Assembly (NCBI GenBank): GCA_963693365.1
Contig: CAVNZM010000017.1
Location: forward strand, 1,116,001-1,180,000
Source of the DNA: Amoebidium appalachense
Taxonomy: Eukaryota > Ichthyosporea
DNA length: 64,000 bases
Reading direction: 5' to 3'
Shown here: in pieces, positions 1 to 14,910 of the stretch
Position numbering within the stretch: position 1 is the first letter of the stretch
Layout of the letters: each line of letters opens with the position of its first letter
Position numbers and translations under genes: made by a program
The notes under the pieces: generated by a model
Database searches by the model: none
Told to the model about the DNA's origin: nothing
Seen by the model: the letters and a program-made list of their open reading frames with translations, nothing else

Positions 1-1972
1 GGCACGCACCACAGTGGAATGCACACCCCGGTCTACCCTGCAAGCAGCCACACTCACTCTCTCTTCTCTAGTGGTGTGTACACTTCTCCAATTGGGTAGG
101 GGTGTTGGAGTGCAGGCTTACGCTCACTCCACAATATGTGTATGTTAGCTTTACAATTGGTTCCGTGTACACAGACACACGCTGGCACTCGATCACCACA
201 TGCACATCTGCATAGTTGAGGAATGTTGCCAATTGTGTTTTGACTGCAAACGATTGGTTCACTGGTCCCAGAGATCTCTAAATGAAAGTAACCAATCCGA
301 TTAGCGCCTGGCATCCGGATTACATTCCAGACTGCTGCCCCACGGGTATATAAGCCACGTCTCTGCCAGGTGCAGACATGGAGTTCAGTCATGGAGTTCA
401 GTCATGGAGTTCAGACATGGAGTTCAGTCATGGAGTTCAGTCATGGAGTTAACACACTGAAAGCAGTAAAAAACGGGTCAGCGCCCAAGCGCGCCACGAC
501 GACCCTAGTCACAGCGGACTCTACTTCCAACAGGGTTATGGGCCCAGACACGACACCGCGGCCTCTAACTTCACGTCCCCTACGACGCCTTGAACGGAGG
601 AGCCAGAAACCGACTTCTAGGCTGTACCCTACACCCGCGAGCGTATTTCCGTGAAGTAGAGACTTTCGCTTCCACAAACTCCATCCGCAGCAGCCTGCGA
701 CATCAATGTGAACGTCAAGTATTCCACTTCATTGGCGGGGCACGCACCACAGTGGAATGCACACCCCGGTCTACCCTGCAAGCAGCCACACTCACTCTCT
801 CTTCTCTAGTGGTGTGTACACTTCTCCAATTGGGTAGGGGTGTTGGAGTGCAGACTTACGCTCACTCCACAATATGTGTATGTTAGCTTTACAATTGGTT
901 CCGTGTACACAGACACACGCTGACACTCGATCACCACATGCACATCTGCATAGTTGAGGAATGTTGCCAATTGTGTTTTGACTGCAAACGATTGGTTCAC
1001 TGGTCCCAGAGATCTCTAAATGAAAGTAACCAATCCGATTAGCGCCTGGCATCCGGATTACATTCCAGACTGCTGCCCCACGGGTATATAAGCCACGGCT
1101 CTGCCAGGTGCAGAAATGGAGTTCAGTCATGGAGTTCAGACATGGAGTTCAGTCATGGAGTTCAGTCATGGAGTTAACACACTGAAAGCAGTAAAAAACG
1201 GGTCAGCGCCCAAGCGCGCCACGACGACCCTAGTCACAGCGGACTCTACTTCCAACAGGGTTATGGGCCCAGACACGACACCGCGGCCTCTAACTTCACG
1301 TCCCCTACGACGCCTTGAACGGAGGAGCCAGAAACCGACTTCTAGGCTGTACCCTACACCCGCGAGCGTATTTCCGTGAAGTAGAGACTTTCGCTTCCAC
1401 AAACTCCATCCGCAGCAGCCTGCGACATCAATGTGAACGTCAAGTATTCCACTTCATTGGCGGGGCACGCACCACAGTGGAATGCACACCCCGGTCTACC
1501 CTGCAAGCAGCCACACTCACTCTCTCTTCTCTAGTGGTGTGTACACTTCTCCAATTGGGTAGGGGTGTTGGAGTGCAGACTTACGCTCACTCCACAATAT
1601 GTGTATGTTAGCTTTACAATTGGTTCCGTGTACACAGACACACGCTGACACTCGATCACCACATGCACATCTGCATAGTTGAGGAATGTTGCCAATTGTG
1701 TTTTGACTGCAAACGATTGGTTCACTGGTCCCAGAGATCTCTAAATGAAAGTAACCAATCCGATTAGCGCCTGGCATCCGGATTACATTCCAGACTGCTG
1801 CCCCACGGGTATATAAGCCACGGCTCTGCCAGGTGCAGAAATGGAGTTCAGTCATGGAGTAAAGACATGGAGTTCAGTCATGGAGTTAACACACTGAAAG
1901 CAGTAAAAAAACGGGTCAGCGCCCAAGCGCGCCACGACGAGGGCCTAGTCACAGCGGACTCTACTTCCAACA

Positions 1973-1975
<3 letters not shown>
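1..1975 (+). repeat. Tandem array of about 725/738-bp promoter-like units
   Basis: Three head-to-tail, nearly identical units begin at 1, 739 and 1464. The third is cut off at about 1975 by a G-run. The spacings are 738 and 725 bp, and the 13-bp difference is one copy of a short internal repeat (ATGGAGTTCAGTC), present in different numbers per unit (about 370-450, 1115-1175, 1840-1890). Every unit has TATATAA (347-353, 1085-1091, 1810-1816) preceded by CCAAT/ATTGG-like motifs and followed by the ATG-rich sub-repeat. No open frame in the unit resembles a known protein. It could be a satellite, tandem promoter monomers of a mobile element, or a repeated transcription unit. The left end continues outside the window. 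Confidence 0.9.
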
Positions 1976-2525
<550 letters not shown>

Positions 2526-3059
2526 CTAGAATTTTGTAGTGATGTGTTTCTCAAGCCAATCAATACATCTAATAAACAGGTCGTAGTTACGCGTGTTTAG
2601 TATAAAATCAAGGATGTTGTAATTTACAGGTAGGCTATCTTTCTGGGTGTCTGTTGTGAATGTGACGTGTGTGTGTTGCGGTATTATGTGGTCTATCAAA
2701 CTACATTTGGCGATACACGACCGTTTAAACTGGTGTGTGTGTGTGTTGTTTGGGCATGCAAACGATGCCACCTTATACTTATTAGATCTCCACTGCGGTA
2801 TAGCACGTGTACAGTAGAAGCGTGGTAATTGATCAATAATACCGTCGGCTAGAGAAAGACCAGTTCTACAGGAAGGTAATATGTATTTAGGTGTTATACA
2901 TTTGCGAGTGCCATATTTGGCAATATGGTTGAGGCGGTCAGTATATATAAAACGAGGCACAAGGCTTAGTTTTTCAAGGTGTATGCTTTTATCGGGGATA
3001 GTGTCGTGTGGTATCTTTTTCCATTTGTTATATTGCGTGATTATCTTGTGATTGCCCAT
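2526..3059 (-). pseudogene. LINE ORF2 C-terminal region
   Basis: A 177-residue open frame lies immediately downstream of the RT in LINE orientation. It contains a Cys/His cluster (FACP...HTHQFKRSCIAKC, then HIIPQHTH) of the kind found at the end of LINE ORF2 proteins. The piece joining it to the RT (about 3480-3330) is in another frame. The assignment rests on position and the Cys/His pattern, not on a strong family match. Confidence 0.6.
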
Positions 3060-3513
3060 GTTTAATAAGTAAGTGGCAGTCCAAAGTCACACACACACTT
3101 TTGCGGGGTTTTATTTGTATTTGTGCCCAGGGGAGAAGGGGAGAGAGAGGGAAGGAAAGAGGGGAGAGGTGAGGAGGGGACAGGTCGGATAGAGAAGAGA
3201 GGGTGGGAGGGCAAATACTTCTTTAAGCGGCTTATGTGCTTATTGAATTTCAGCGCGAGATAGGATACTCTAGCAGCTATTGGGACCAGACCATATATCG
3301 AGAGCGTTACACTCCAGACCATATATCGAGAGCGTTACAGGCCCAGGTTTACAACAGTTGTTAGATTCGGAAAGGAGGCAACTTCTGCTTCAAGGAAATT
3401 TGCCAAGGGTTTAAGCGCTCTAGTTCTCTCTTTCTTGATCCAAGCGGCGAGCCTCGAGAAGGGGTAAACCATATTCACATGCCGGGAAGACAAAAGTGCG
3501 AATAAATGTAAGT

Positions 3514-4552
3514 CTAATAGAAGAATGCCATGGGTGTGTCTTTAAAAATATTAGCCGAGAAGAAAGCTAACCGCTTACAAGCCAACTCTACCCTCTTTTC
3601 GACCATATGGGAAAACATAACACCAACAGAATTAACCGGAACACCAAGATATTTATATTCTGGAACTATAGGTACAGGTTTAGATGATAATGTAAATGTG
3701 TGTAAATTGTTAGCTATATCAGGTACAAGAACACCACATTTATCTATGTTAAGGATCATAAGGTTTGCCTTGCACCACTCTGACACTACATCGAACAATC
3801 TTTGCAGGAGTCTAGGGGTACAGGCAAGGAGGGACAGATCATCAGCATAGAGAAGTGCAGGCGGAAAGTTATTAATAGGGCCATCGTTTTCGGCATAAAT
3901 CTTGACAGCCAAATCATCTATAAATAGGTTAAACAAAAAGGGGCTAAGCAATGAACCCTGCAAGAGGCCTCTAGTACGAGCAAAACTATATGAAAGATGC
4001 CCATTAACCACTGCTCTACCATAGGTTTGAGACAAGAGTGCTTCTAACAGAGCACCAATGCAGTGTGGTACACCCCGTGCAGCAAGCTTTTCCCATAGGA
4101 GACCAGGGGAGACAGAATCGTAAGCAGTTTTCCAATCAATAAAGCCAACATATCGTGCACCAACTTGCATAGAATCGTGCAGTGCCATTATTTGAACATA
4201 ACATGAATTGTTTTTACGAAATTGGCATGGGTGTATGTGAAGAATAGATTGAAACCTAGGGTGATGCCGCAAATAACCTAAGTAAGCAAGCTTCAAAGAA
4301 TCTACGAACAACCTGGGTTAGTGTGATGGGGCGAAAGGATGATATGGGGCCCTCAGAGTCCTTCTTAACTATGGGGATCACTAAGGTATCTAACCAAGAT
4401 GACGGGACATGTCCACATTTAACACACCAAGAAAAGAGAGAGCTTAACATGATAGTAAGATCAGGTTTAATAGCACGATCACTTTCCTTTTGTGGGTAGG
4501 AGGGAACAAGGATTTTAAGAAACCCAGCAGGGAGACTCTCCATCAGGTCCAC
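3514..4552 (-). pseudogene. LINE reverse transcriptase domain remnant
   Basis: The C-terminal 265-residue frame (4311-3514) carries a full set of RT motifs: GFIDWKTAYDSV (motif A), RGLLQGSLLSPFLFNLFIDD (motif B) and LLYADDLSLL (motif C, with the catalytic YADD). The start of the domain (PSSWLDTLVIPIVKK and FRPITL) lies in a different frame at 4552-4256, so there is a frameshift near 4290. A further fragment at 4856-4515 contains SSKSCGPDG, the pre-RT turn common in LINEs. This is the only reverse transcriptase in the window. Confidence 0.9.
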
Positions 4553-4961
4553 AAGACTTACTAGAGCTATAACTAGATATCACAGACCATATGGTATCGG
4601 GACTGAAAAAGGGGAGGATCGATTCTATGGGGATAGATGGGTCTACAGGCCACATGTACACAATAGGTTTCTGAGCGGGGGTCCTATCTTTAAACAGTTC
4701 CGAGAAATACTTATCAGAGTCTATGAGGGGGTCTCCAGTGGTATCACCAATAATACGAGCAGGGGGGCCAAATCGATTCATACTAGCAAGCCGGCGCAAG
4801 CTTTCCTTTTGAGACAGGGGTTCACCTAGTCTAGCGGGAGTGGTGTTTGGTAACAAGAGAGCATCGGGATATATTCCTTCCTACCACCACCAGCATAATC
4901 ACCGAGATCTATTAGCTGGGCCTCCGGCAATGTCCACGCAATAAAAAGTGTGTAAACCCCA

Positions 4962-5403
4962 TTAAATCATCAACAATAAAGTTAGAGCATGTATGTATCT
5001 AGTACGAGATGTGAATCTGGTCTGGCACACATACATCAACTCTAGGTCTACCCCACTGTGACTTAAGCTGGGATAGACGGAGGCGAAAAAAGGGGGGAGC
5101 AGATCAAGGGAGATCTTCGGTAGGAAAAGGATAGGAGAGTGGTCAGATGACCTAGAGAGGTTAGGAGGGAGAGAGAGTTTTGACATGGTTGATGGCCAAA
5201 AGGCCACTTCCCCAGTCGGTGTTGTGGGCATGGGATATTTGAGGGAACCGCAAAGTGTGACTTTGGACATACCTTGCTAAAGGGATAGCACGCTCCGGGG
5301 GCTTAGATGGGTATCCGACACTCACTTGCAGTGTGTCTGTGTGGTGGTGTTGCGTGTTAAATTCACCTAAAATAACAGTGGACATTGGTAACTGTGACTG
5401 CAT
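4962..5403 (-). pseudogene. LINE endonuclease domain remnant
   Basis: Two overlapping minus-strand frames give the last part of an apurinic-like endonuclease. The first has VILGEFN, equivalent to the VxLGDFN catalytic strand. The second has SDHSPILF, equivalent to the terminal SDHxP motif with the catalytic histidine. A frameshift between them shows decay. The N-terminal half of the domain is not present upstream. Confidence 0.75.
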
Positions 5404-5440
5404 GACTTATAACTGCGCTGACGATGCATATGGGCAGATT

Positions 5441-6030
5441 GCATGGCCCAAGGGCACGCCATTTGCAATCGATACGCGTGCGCACGCGGTTGACAAAGAG
5501 GAAACGTATGCGTATGTATACACCATACCAAAGAATCACGTGCACGCACTCAGTTACATATGGCGACACGCGACCGGCGTGCACGTGCGTGGGGCCGTGG
5601 GCTTTCCTCGTTACCACGTGTATGTACATGTCCAGGTGTGATTACGTCATCAAGTGCGCGCTTAACCAATCAGCTGTTTTGTGGATTCATGATTTTCGAA
5701 ACGAAAACGGAAGAAAACGTCAGAACGTACGCCTAGGGTGCGTTTAGTGTTGTGTATGTGGTATAATCTCGACTCACTAACTGAATAACATGTGCATTGA
5801 AGTATGGTTTGTGTCTGGAGTGGAGTAATCAAACGTATATAAAAGAAAGAATCTTGAAATTCGGTTCAGTTGAACGCGTGATATAGTCACATTCAAAAAC
5901 AAACACCAACGAGCCTAGGAGGTCATTTCTCCGTTAGCAGGCTTTTTTGTGACATCGGGTTGAAGAGCATTTGTATGAGTAGAAACCTTGAAACGTGTGG
6001 AAGCAGGCGTAAATCCGCTGGATAGCGAAC
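5441..6030 (+). promoter_or_regulatory. NR2C2AP promoter region with TATA box
   Basis: TATATAAAA at 5836-5844 lies 187 bp upstream of the NR2C2AP start codon, so transcription probably starts near 5865-5875. Upstream are several E-boxes (CACGTG near 5538, 5583 and 5616), a CRE-like TTACGTCATC (5643-5652) and a CCAAT box (AACCAATCAG, about 5663-5672). The spacing suits a TATA-driven Pol II promoter. Factor binding is inference from motif identity. Confidence 0.6.
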
Positions 6031-6080
6031 ATGGCTAGTCTCATTTCTTCAGATGTGCAGACAAGGTGTGTGTGTGTGCG

Positions 6081-6156
<76 letters not shown>

Positions 6157-6717
6157 TGTGTGTATGTGTGTGTTTGTGTGTGTGTACGTGTGTGTGCGTT
6201 TACGTGTTTGTGTGTTTGTTTGTGTGTGTGTGTGTGTGTGTGGGTGTGGGTGTGGGTGTGTGGGTGTGGGTGTTGTGTGTGTGTGTGTGTGTGTGTGCGT
6301 ATGTACGTGTTTGTGTGTCTGTGTGCCTTTCTGTGTCCGTGTGCGTGTGTGTGCAAGTGCACGCCCGAGCACGCTCAGGCGTGCCTCTGTGTTGATGTGC
6401 ACGTGTACGTGTGCGTATGTGTGTGCCTGGGTGAGGGTTGTGTGTTTTTCTTGTGTGTTCGTGTTCAGGTTCGTATTTTGTGTATGTGTGTCCACTGTGT
6501 GTGTGTCTGTGTGTGCACGCGCGTGCGCGCGCGTGTGTGCATCGTTGTGTGCGCGCACATCGAGTGAGTGTGTGTGTATGCATCCTTTTTTTCGCACACA
6601 TCGAGTGAGCATGTGTGTGTGTACGTGTGCGTGTTACCGTCCCTCTCTCTCACTCCACCCCTCCCCCTTTCTCTCTCTCGCTCTCTCTCTCTCTCCCTCC
6701 CTCTCTCTCTCACCTCC

Positions 6718-6754
<37 letters not shown>

Positions 6755-7621
6755 CCCCCCCCCCCCCCCCCCCTCTCTCTCTCTCCCCTCTCCCTCTCTA
6801 TTCCCCCCCCCCCCCCTCTCTCTCTTGCTCTCTCTCTCCCCCTCTCCCTCCCTCCCTCCCTCCCTCCCCCCTCCCCATCTCTCTCTCTTTCCCTCTCTCC
6901 CTCTGTCTCCCCCCCCCCCCCCCTCCCCCTCTTTCTTTGTCTATTCACGCACGTACTTTGTCAATCGCATGTTTGGGCGGCTGGGAGTGTGAGCTTCTGC
7001 TTGTTGTAGTGTTCCTTCTCAATTTCTTCAACCCCTGTCCCCACCTCTCCCCTTTACCGCTGCATTTTCTTCTCCTGCCCTGCACGTATTTAAACTCATT
7101 AGTATACTTTGTTTTTGGACGTGTCTGTCCCTACATGTGGCCCAATTATATGCAGGTGTGTGCTTTCTCTCCTCCCTTCTTTTTCGCTCCCTCCTCCCCC
7201 TCCCCTCCCGTCTCTCTCTCTTATTCCTCTCTCTCTGTCACTCCCCCCCCCCCCCTCCCCCTCCCCCCCCAGCGCACTCTTCCCCTCCTTCCCTTCCCCC
7301 CATCCCGTTTGGCTCTTATATAGAGTGCTCGTGTACGTGTGCACGACCATGCATGCTTGACTCAATATGCTGGTGTGAATGCTTTGTGAGTGCATTTGTC
7401 AGATAAATGTGTCCCTTTTTTTTTTTATTAGTGCTCATACCACCTCGGGCTATTATCATCTGTACGGGAAACTCGCGTTTTGGGTTAGGTTTGGCTGTGC
7501 TGTGTCCCATGGCATGCCGATTGAGTATCAGTGGCTGTGTTTAGTGCTGTGACACGCGACCGGACGTGCATAGTCTGATATATTGGTGTTGTTTCAGGCT
7601 TGGCTCTGTCTCTCTGTGTCC

Positions 7622-7684
<63 letters not shown>

Positions 7685-8514
7685 CGTGCGCACGCGCGTG
7701 CGCGCGCGTGGGTGTGTCTGTGCACACGCTCGCACGCAACAACTGAGGTGCCTTGTGTGCATCTTGTGCCTAATTGGGTATCTGTATGTAGTTGGAGAGA
7801 GTATGGGTTCGTGCAAAAAGTGTGTGTGTTGTTTTTTATTTTTTTATTATTGTTTTTTTTTTTTGGTGTTATTTTTTTTTCGGGGGGCAGCTCAGATTTT
7901 AAATTCTTAATGCCCAATTCTGATTGGACCTTACAGGGTGAGCAGCACCCTTAACCGTGACGTAAAGCAGTACGGAAAGAAGTTTTTATTGGACGGGAGG
8001 GAGGACACATGTTGGAATTCAGACGAGGTGATTGATGCCCCACCCCCCCCCCCCCCCCCCCCCCCCATCCCCCATCTCCCTCCCTTCCCCCCCCCCCTCT
8101 CTCTCCCCTCCCCCCCCCCCCTCCCCCCCTCCCCAACCCGCAATTCCCGGCGCCACCACGCACGGGCGTGCACATACACATGCACATAGAGGCAGAGTCG
8201 GGGGGAGGGGAGGGGGAGGGGGGGGGAGGACCAAAGAGAACAAGAAAGAGGGAGGCTGGGGGGAGGGGGGAGGGGGAAGAGAGCTAGAAGGGGGGAGGGG
8301 GGAGGGGGGGAAGGTGTGCACGCGGACGCAAGCACACGTGCATGCACTTATAAACATACACCAGTGAAACAATGTCTGATTGAGATGATCGAGAGGATGA
8401 AAGACCCCCCCCCCCCACCCCCCCACCCCACCTTTTTTTTTTTTTTTGCCATCTAAATGTGCTTGCTTGTTATTTTCATTCTTCTATGCATACCCACCAT
8501 TCGCCCCCACACAC

Positions 8515-8577
<63 letters not shown>

Positions 8578-8581
8578 CGCA

Positions 8582-8614
<33 letters not shown>

Positions 8615-8629
8615 AGCCGTCCGTAGTTT

Positions 8630-8672
<43 letters not shown>

Positions 8673-8996
8673 CACACACACACAACCACCACCACCACCC
8701 CCCTCACGACCACAACTACCCGCCCTTTCCATTCAGGGTGAAGATTAGATTTTTTGGGTAGCTTACGTATTCTTTGGAATCCACTCAATTGCTTGCTTGG
8801 TTTATGCGCCCGGATGTTTGTGTTGATGTTTTATCACAGCCTCCTAACCCCCCCTTTTTCTTTTGTTTCTTTTCTTTTTCTTTTTCTTTTTCTTTTTTCT
8901 TTTTCTTTGGTTTGTTTGTGTGTGTTAACCGCGATCTTCATTTATGTGCCGTGTTTGCTGTGTGTTGTCCACCAAGCCCCCTCCGTTGCTGACCTT

Positions 8997-9033
<37 letters not shown>

Positions 9034-9219
9034 GACAGAATTTGCATTATGTTATTCATGAATGTTTATTGTCGTACTAAAAGCACAATCTACCCCTTCC
9101 CCCCCCCCCCTCCACCACCACCACCACCATCACCACCCAGTCACCCACCCACCCACCACGGGACCACCTACCCTCAGTGACCTAACCCCTCCTCCCCCTC
9201 CCATTTGCCACACGCACGC

Positions 9220-9280
<61 letters not shown>

Positions 9281-9597
9281 CCATGTCCCCTTCTCTTCCT
9301 CTGCAGGGTGAAACACAATTTGTCATTATGAAGTTCCCGAAAACAGCAAGGGTTTCGGAGGTACGCATAATGTTTCAGGGGGGATTTGCAGGCAAGGAAT
9401 GCCAGATTTTAGGCTCAAAAGGTGATGACGTGTGGGCGAAAATCGCCGACATCTATCCTGAAGATGTAAATTCGCTGCAAATTTTCCCAGTAGCTGCTAC
9501 CGAGGTGGAGCAGTTGCAACTGCTGGTAACGAAAAGCACCGACTTTTTCGGACGGGTTGTGATTTATGTTTTGGATGTTCTTGGAGAGTATTTGTGA
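6031..9597 (+). CDS. NR2C2AP: Nuclear receptor 2C2-associated protein (NR2C2AP)
   Basis: Three exons join in frame: 6031-6065, 7937-8027 and 9307-9597 (417 bp, 138 residues; the human protein has 139). The product begins [12 protein letters not shown], continues [16 protein letters not shown] and TCWNSDEGE, and ends [18 protein letters not shown], matching the animal protein along its whole length, including the CWNSD and FPKxxRVSE motifs of its discoidin-like beta-sandwich fold. The human protein binds and represses the orphan receptor TR4; here the role is inferred. The start is the first ATG after the TATA box. Donor 1 is AAG/GTGTGTGTG, so the 1.87-kb first intron begins inside a (GT)n tract. 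Intron 2 (1.28 kb) is nearly all poly-C, (CA)n and pyrimidine repeats. AATAAA follows at 9829-9834. Confidence 0.93.
6066..7936 (+). repeat. NR2C2AP intron 1: (GT)n, CT-rich and C-run filler
   Basis: The intron starts directly with (GT)n (6066-about 6155), then degenerate GT-rich sequence to 6630 and polypyrimidine CTCTCT/CCCC sequence to about 7310. A second (GT)n tract lies at 7622-7680 and a T-rich stretch before the acceptor TTACAG at 7931-7936. No coding exon is evident. Confidence 0.8.
8028..9306 (+). repeat. NR2C2AP intron 2: poly-C, (CA)n and G-rich filler
   Basis: Contains C-runs (8041-8066, 8631-8670, 9000-9031), G-rich sequence (8200-8310) and (CA)n tracts (8506-8610, 9220-9273). 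The acceptor is TCTTCCTCTGCAG at 9294-9306, about 20 bp after the second (CA)n tract. Confidence 0.8.
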
Positions 9598-9828
9598 TTC
9601 TTTATACTCTTGGTCACATTTTTTTTTTTTGTGGGGGGGGGGAGGGGGGGGGGGGGGGGGGGGAGGGGGGAGGGGAGGGAGGGAGGAAAGGGGGGGGGGG
9701 GGGGGGGGGAGGGAGGGGGAGGGAGGGAGGGGGGGAGGGAAGGGGATTAGCATGAAAATGGATTGTGTGAATGCCGAACTCAGGCGTGAGGTATCAAATC
9801 TTCGTCGGTAGCCGAAGCATGAATGGGT

Positions 9829-9834
9829 AATAAA
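9829..9834 (+). terminator. Candidate polyadenylation signal of NR2C2AP
   Basis: AATAAA lies 232 bp downstream of the stop codon, after a G-rich 3' UTR stretch (9633-9740). A second AATAAA lies at 9918-9923. Confidence 0.5.
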
Positions 9835-9839
9835 CATGT

Positions 9840-10105
9840 GGTAAAGTGGCAGGAATGAGGAAAGAGAACATTATGTACTGTATCACGAAACATGGAATAG
9901 AGAAATCTTCAACTTATAATAAATTTTAAATATTATCCAAAAATTTAAAAGCGTTGGCAACCCTTTTTTTTTTTTTTTTTTTTTTGTCTTTATTCAAGCA
10001 GCCCCCCCCCCCCCCCCCCCCCCCCCCCCACCCCCACCCCACCCCACCCCAACACACACACACACACACCGTGCCCCCCCTCTCCCCCCAGCCCCAATGA
10101 ACGCG

Positions 10106-10164
<59 letters not shown>

Positions 10165-10179
10165 CTCCCTCCCCCTCCC

Positions 10180-10243
<64 letters not shown>

Positions 10244-11595
10244 TTCCCCTTCTTCACTTCCAGGCCTAAATCTCCGAGTCCTCCTCCTCAAAAAAAAAAA
10301 AAAAAAAAAAAAAAGAAAAAGAAAAAAACTACCAAAAACCAAGCTTGAAGAAGAAAGTGAGCAACGGAGAGAAGAGCCTTCCGTCCGATTTTGCATGCTG
10401 ATTGGGCCAACTTCAATTTCAACCCTCAAGAGCAGGTCACGTGACAAATTAGAGTAGTAGTGATTGGTTTGTTGTCATGGCATTGTGTAGCCGATTTTTG
10501 GGGTGGCTCACGGGCTGCGTTTTTTGGGGACAGAACCTGCAGGGGGGGACTGCCCAAAAAAACATGAAAAAGCGCCGCCGTTTGCGCATTGCAGCATAGT
10601 AGCAGTTTGAAAAATTGAGCAGGAAGGTGAAAGGAACAAGGAAAGTAGAGTATTAGACGTGTAAGCAAGAGCCGCGGTGGTCCTATTGATAACTAGAAAT
10701 CCACCTATGTAGAACATCATTTGCAAGGGAATAGAGCTCAACTGAACCTGCAATCAGGATCCGGAAGTGAAGATCTTTTTGAGGTACGTGTTTTACTCGG
10801 TCCCCCTCCCCCCCCCCCCCTCGCCCCCCTTCCCCCCACTCTCTCCCTCCCCCCCGTCTTCGCCCCTCCCCCCTTTCCTCATCTCTCACCCTCCGCTTAG
10901 TGTCCGCTCTTTCCTGTCCCTGCGCTCCCCCCTAGGTTTCCCCTCCTTTTCACTGCTTCTCCCCTCACTTGGGCTCTGACCTAGGCATCCAACCTTTTTA
11001 TCCGATGACCTAATATCTGCTGACCTGTCAAGATCAATCTCCCTGCCGTAGGCTTCTCCTTGCGTATCATCTCTGGGTGTTCCTGCTGCAGATTCGCTGC
11101 CCATTCATAAAGTTTCTGCACTGTGTTTAGGAGTGCGCATGTTGACTTTGTGCTGAGATGCTCTTTTCGCAGTGCGCATGTTGACTTTGTGCTGAGATGC
11201 TCTTTTCGCATCGTTGGTGTGAATGTTGCGCTTCGGAGTTCGGAACGAAAATGTGCACGTGGGTGTTTAGTTGCTTCTTTGGTATCAACGAGCGCAAGTG
11301 CCTGCAGGTCTAAAGGAGCATCCTAAAGAGCCCACACACTATGATTTCAAGTTGTACAACTCCGTGCACACACACTAGGCTGTATTCGGTATATTCAATT
11401 TTGCACAGCAATCGCCCCTATGCTCAGACAGCAATCATTCCGTGTGTGTACAGTTATTCATTGCAAGTCCACGCAGGAACTCATGCAATTGCGCACACTG
11501 ACTAATCCATGTGCACACAGTTAACTAGCTCATGTGCATACAGTAACTTACCCGTTTGCACAAAGTTAACTAATTCATGTGCACACAGTGGCACC
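9840..11595. other. Spacer between NR2C2AP and the PUB gene
   Basis: Contains T-run, C-runs (10001-10029, 10183-10243), (CA)n (10112-10162), an A-run and C/T-rich sequence (10799-10960). Two perfect copies of a 39-bp sequence lie at 11132-11170 and 11171-11209. Degenerate repeats of CATGTGCACACAGTTAACTA occur at about 11505-11590, directly before the PUB start codon. CACGTG at 10438 and ATTGG at 10464 may belong to a promoter. No protein-coding exon is evident. Confidence 0.5.

Positions 11596-14910
<3,315 letters not shown>

Larger units (their letters stand above)
2526..5440 (-). mobile_element. Decayed 5'-truncated LINE (non-LTR retrotransposon)
   Basis: Read on the minus strand, the order is the end of an endonuclease domain (5403-4962), the pre-RT region (4856-4515), the reverse transcriptase (4552-3514) and the C-terminal region (about 3480-2526). 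This is the layout of an APE-endonuclease LINE ORF2. The reading frame changes several times (near 4960, 4540, 4290, 3510 and 3060), so the copy is dead. No endonuclease sequence is visible above about 5440, which points to 5' truncation. The final stop (TAG at 2528-2526) is followed directly by CGCACG and about 115 bp of (CA)n, which looks like a dinucleotide 3' tail. The clade was not determined. Confidence 0.88.

Noticed and set aside
6031-7009. Long open frames of Val-Cys, Thr-His, Ser-Leu or Pro repeats on both strands
   Set aside because: They are translations of (GT)n, (CA)n, (CT)n and C-runs and overlap in several frames. Only the first 35 bp (NR2C2AP exon 1) are coding.
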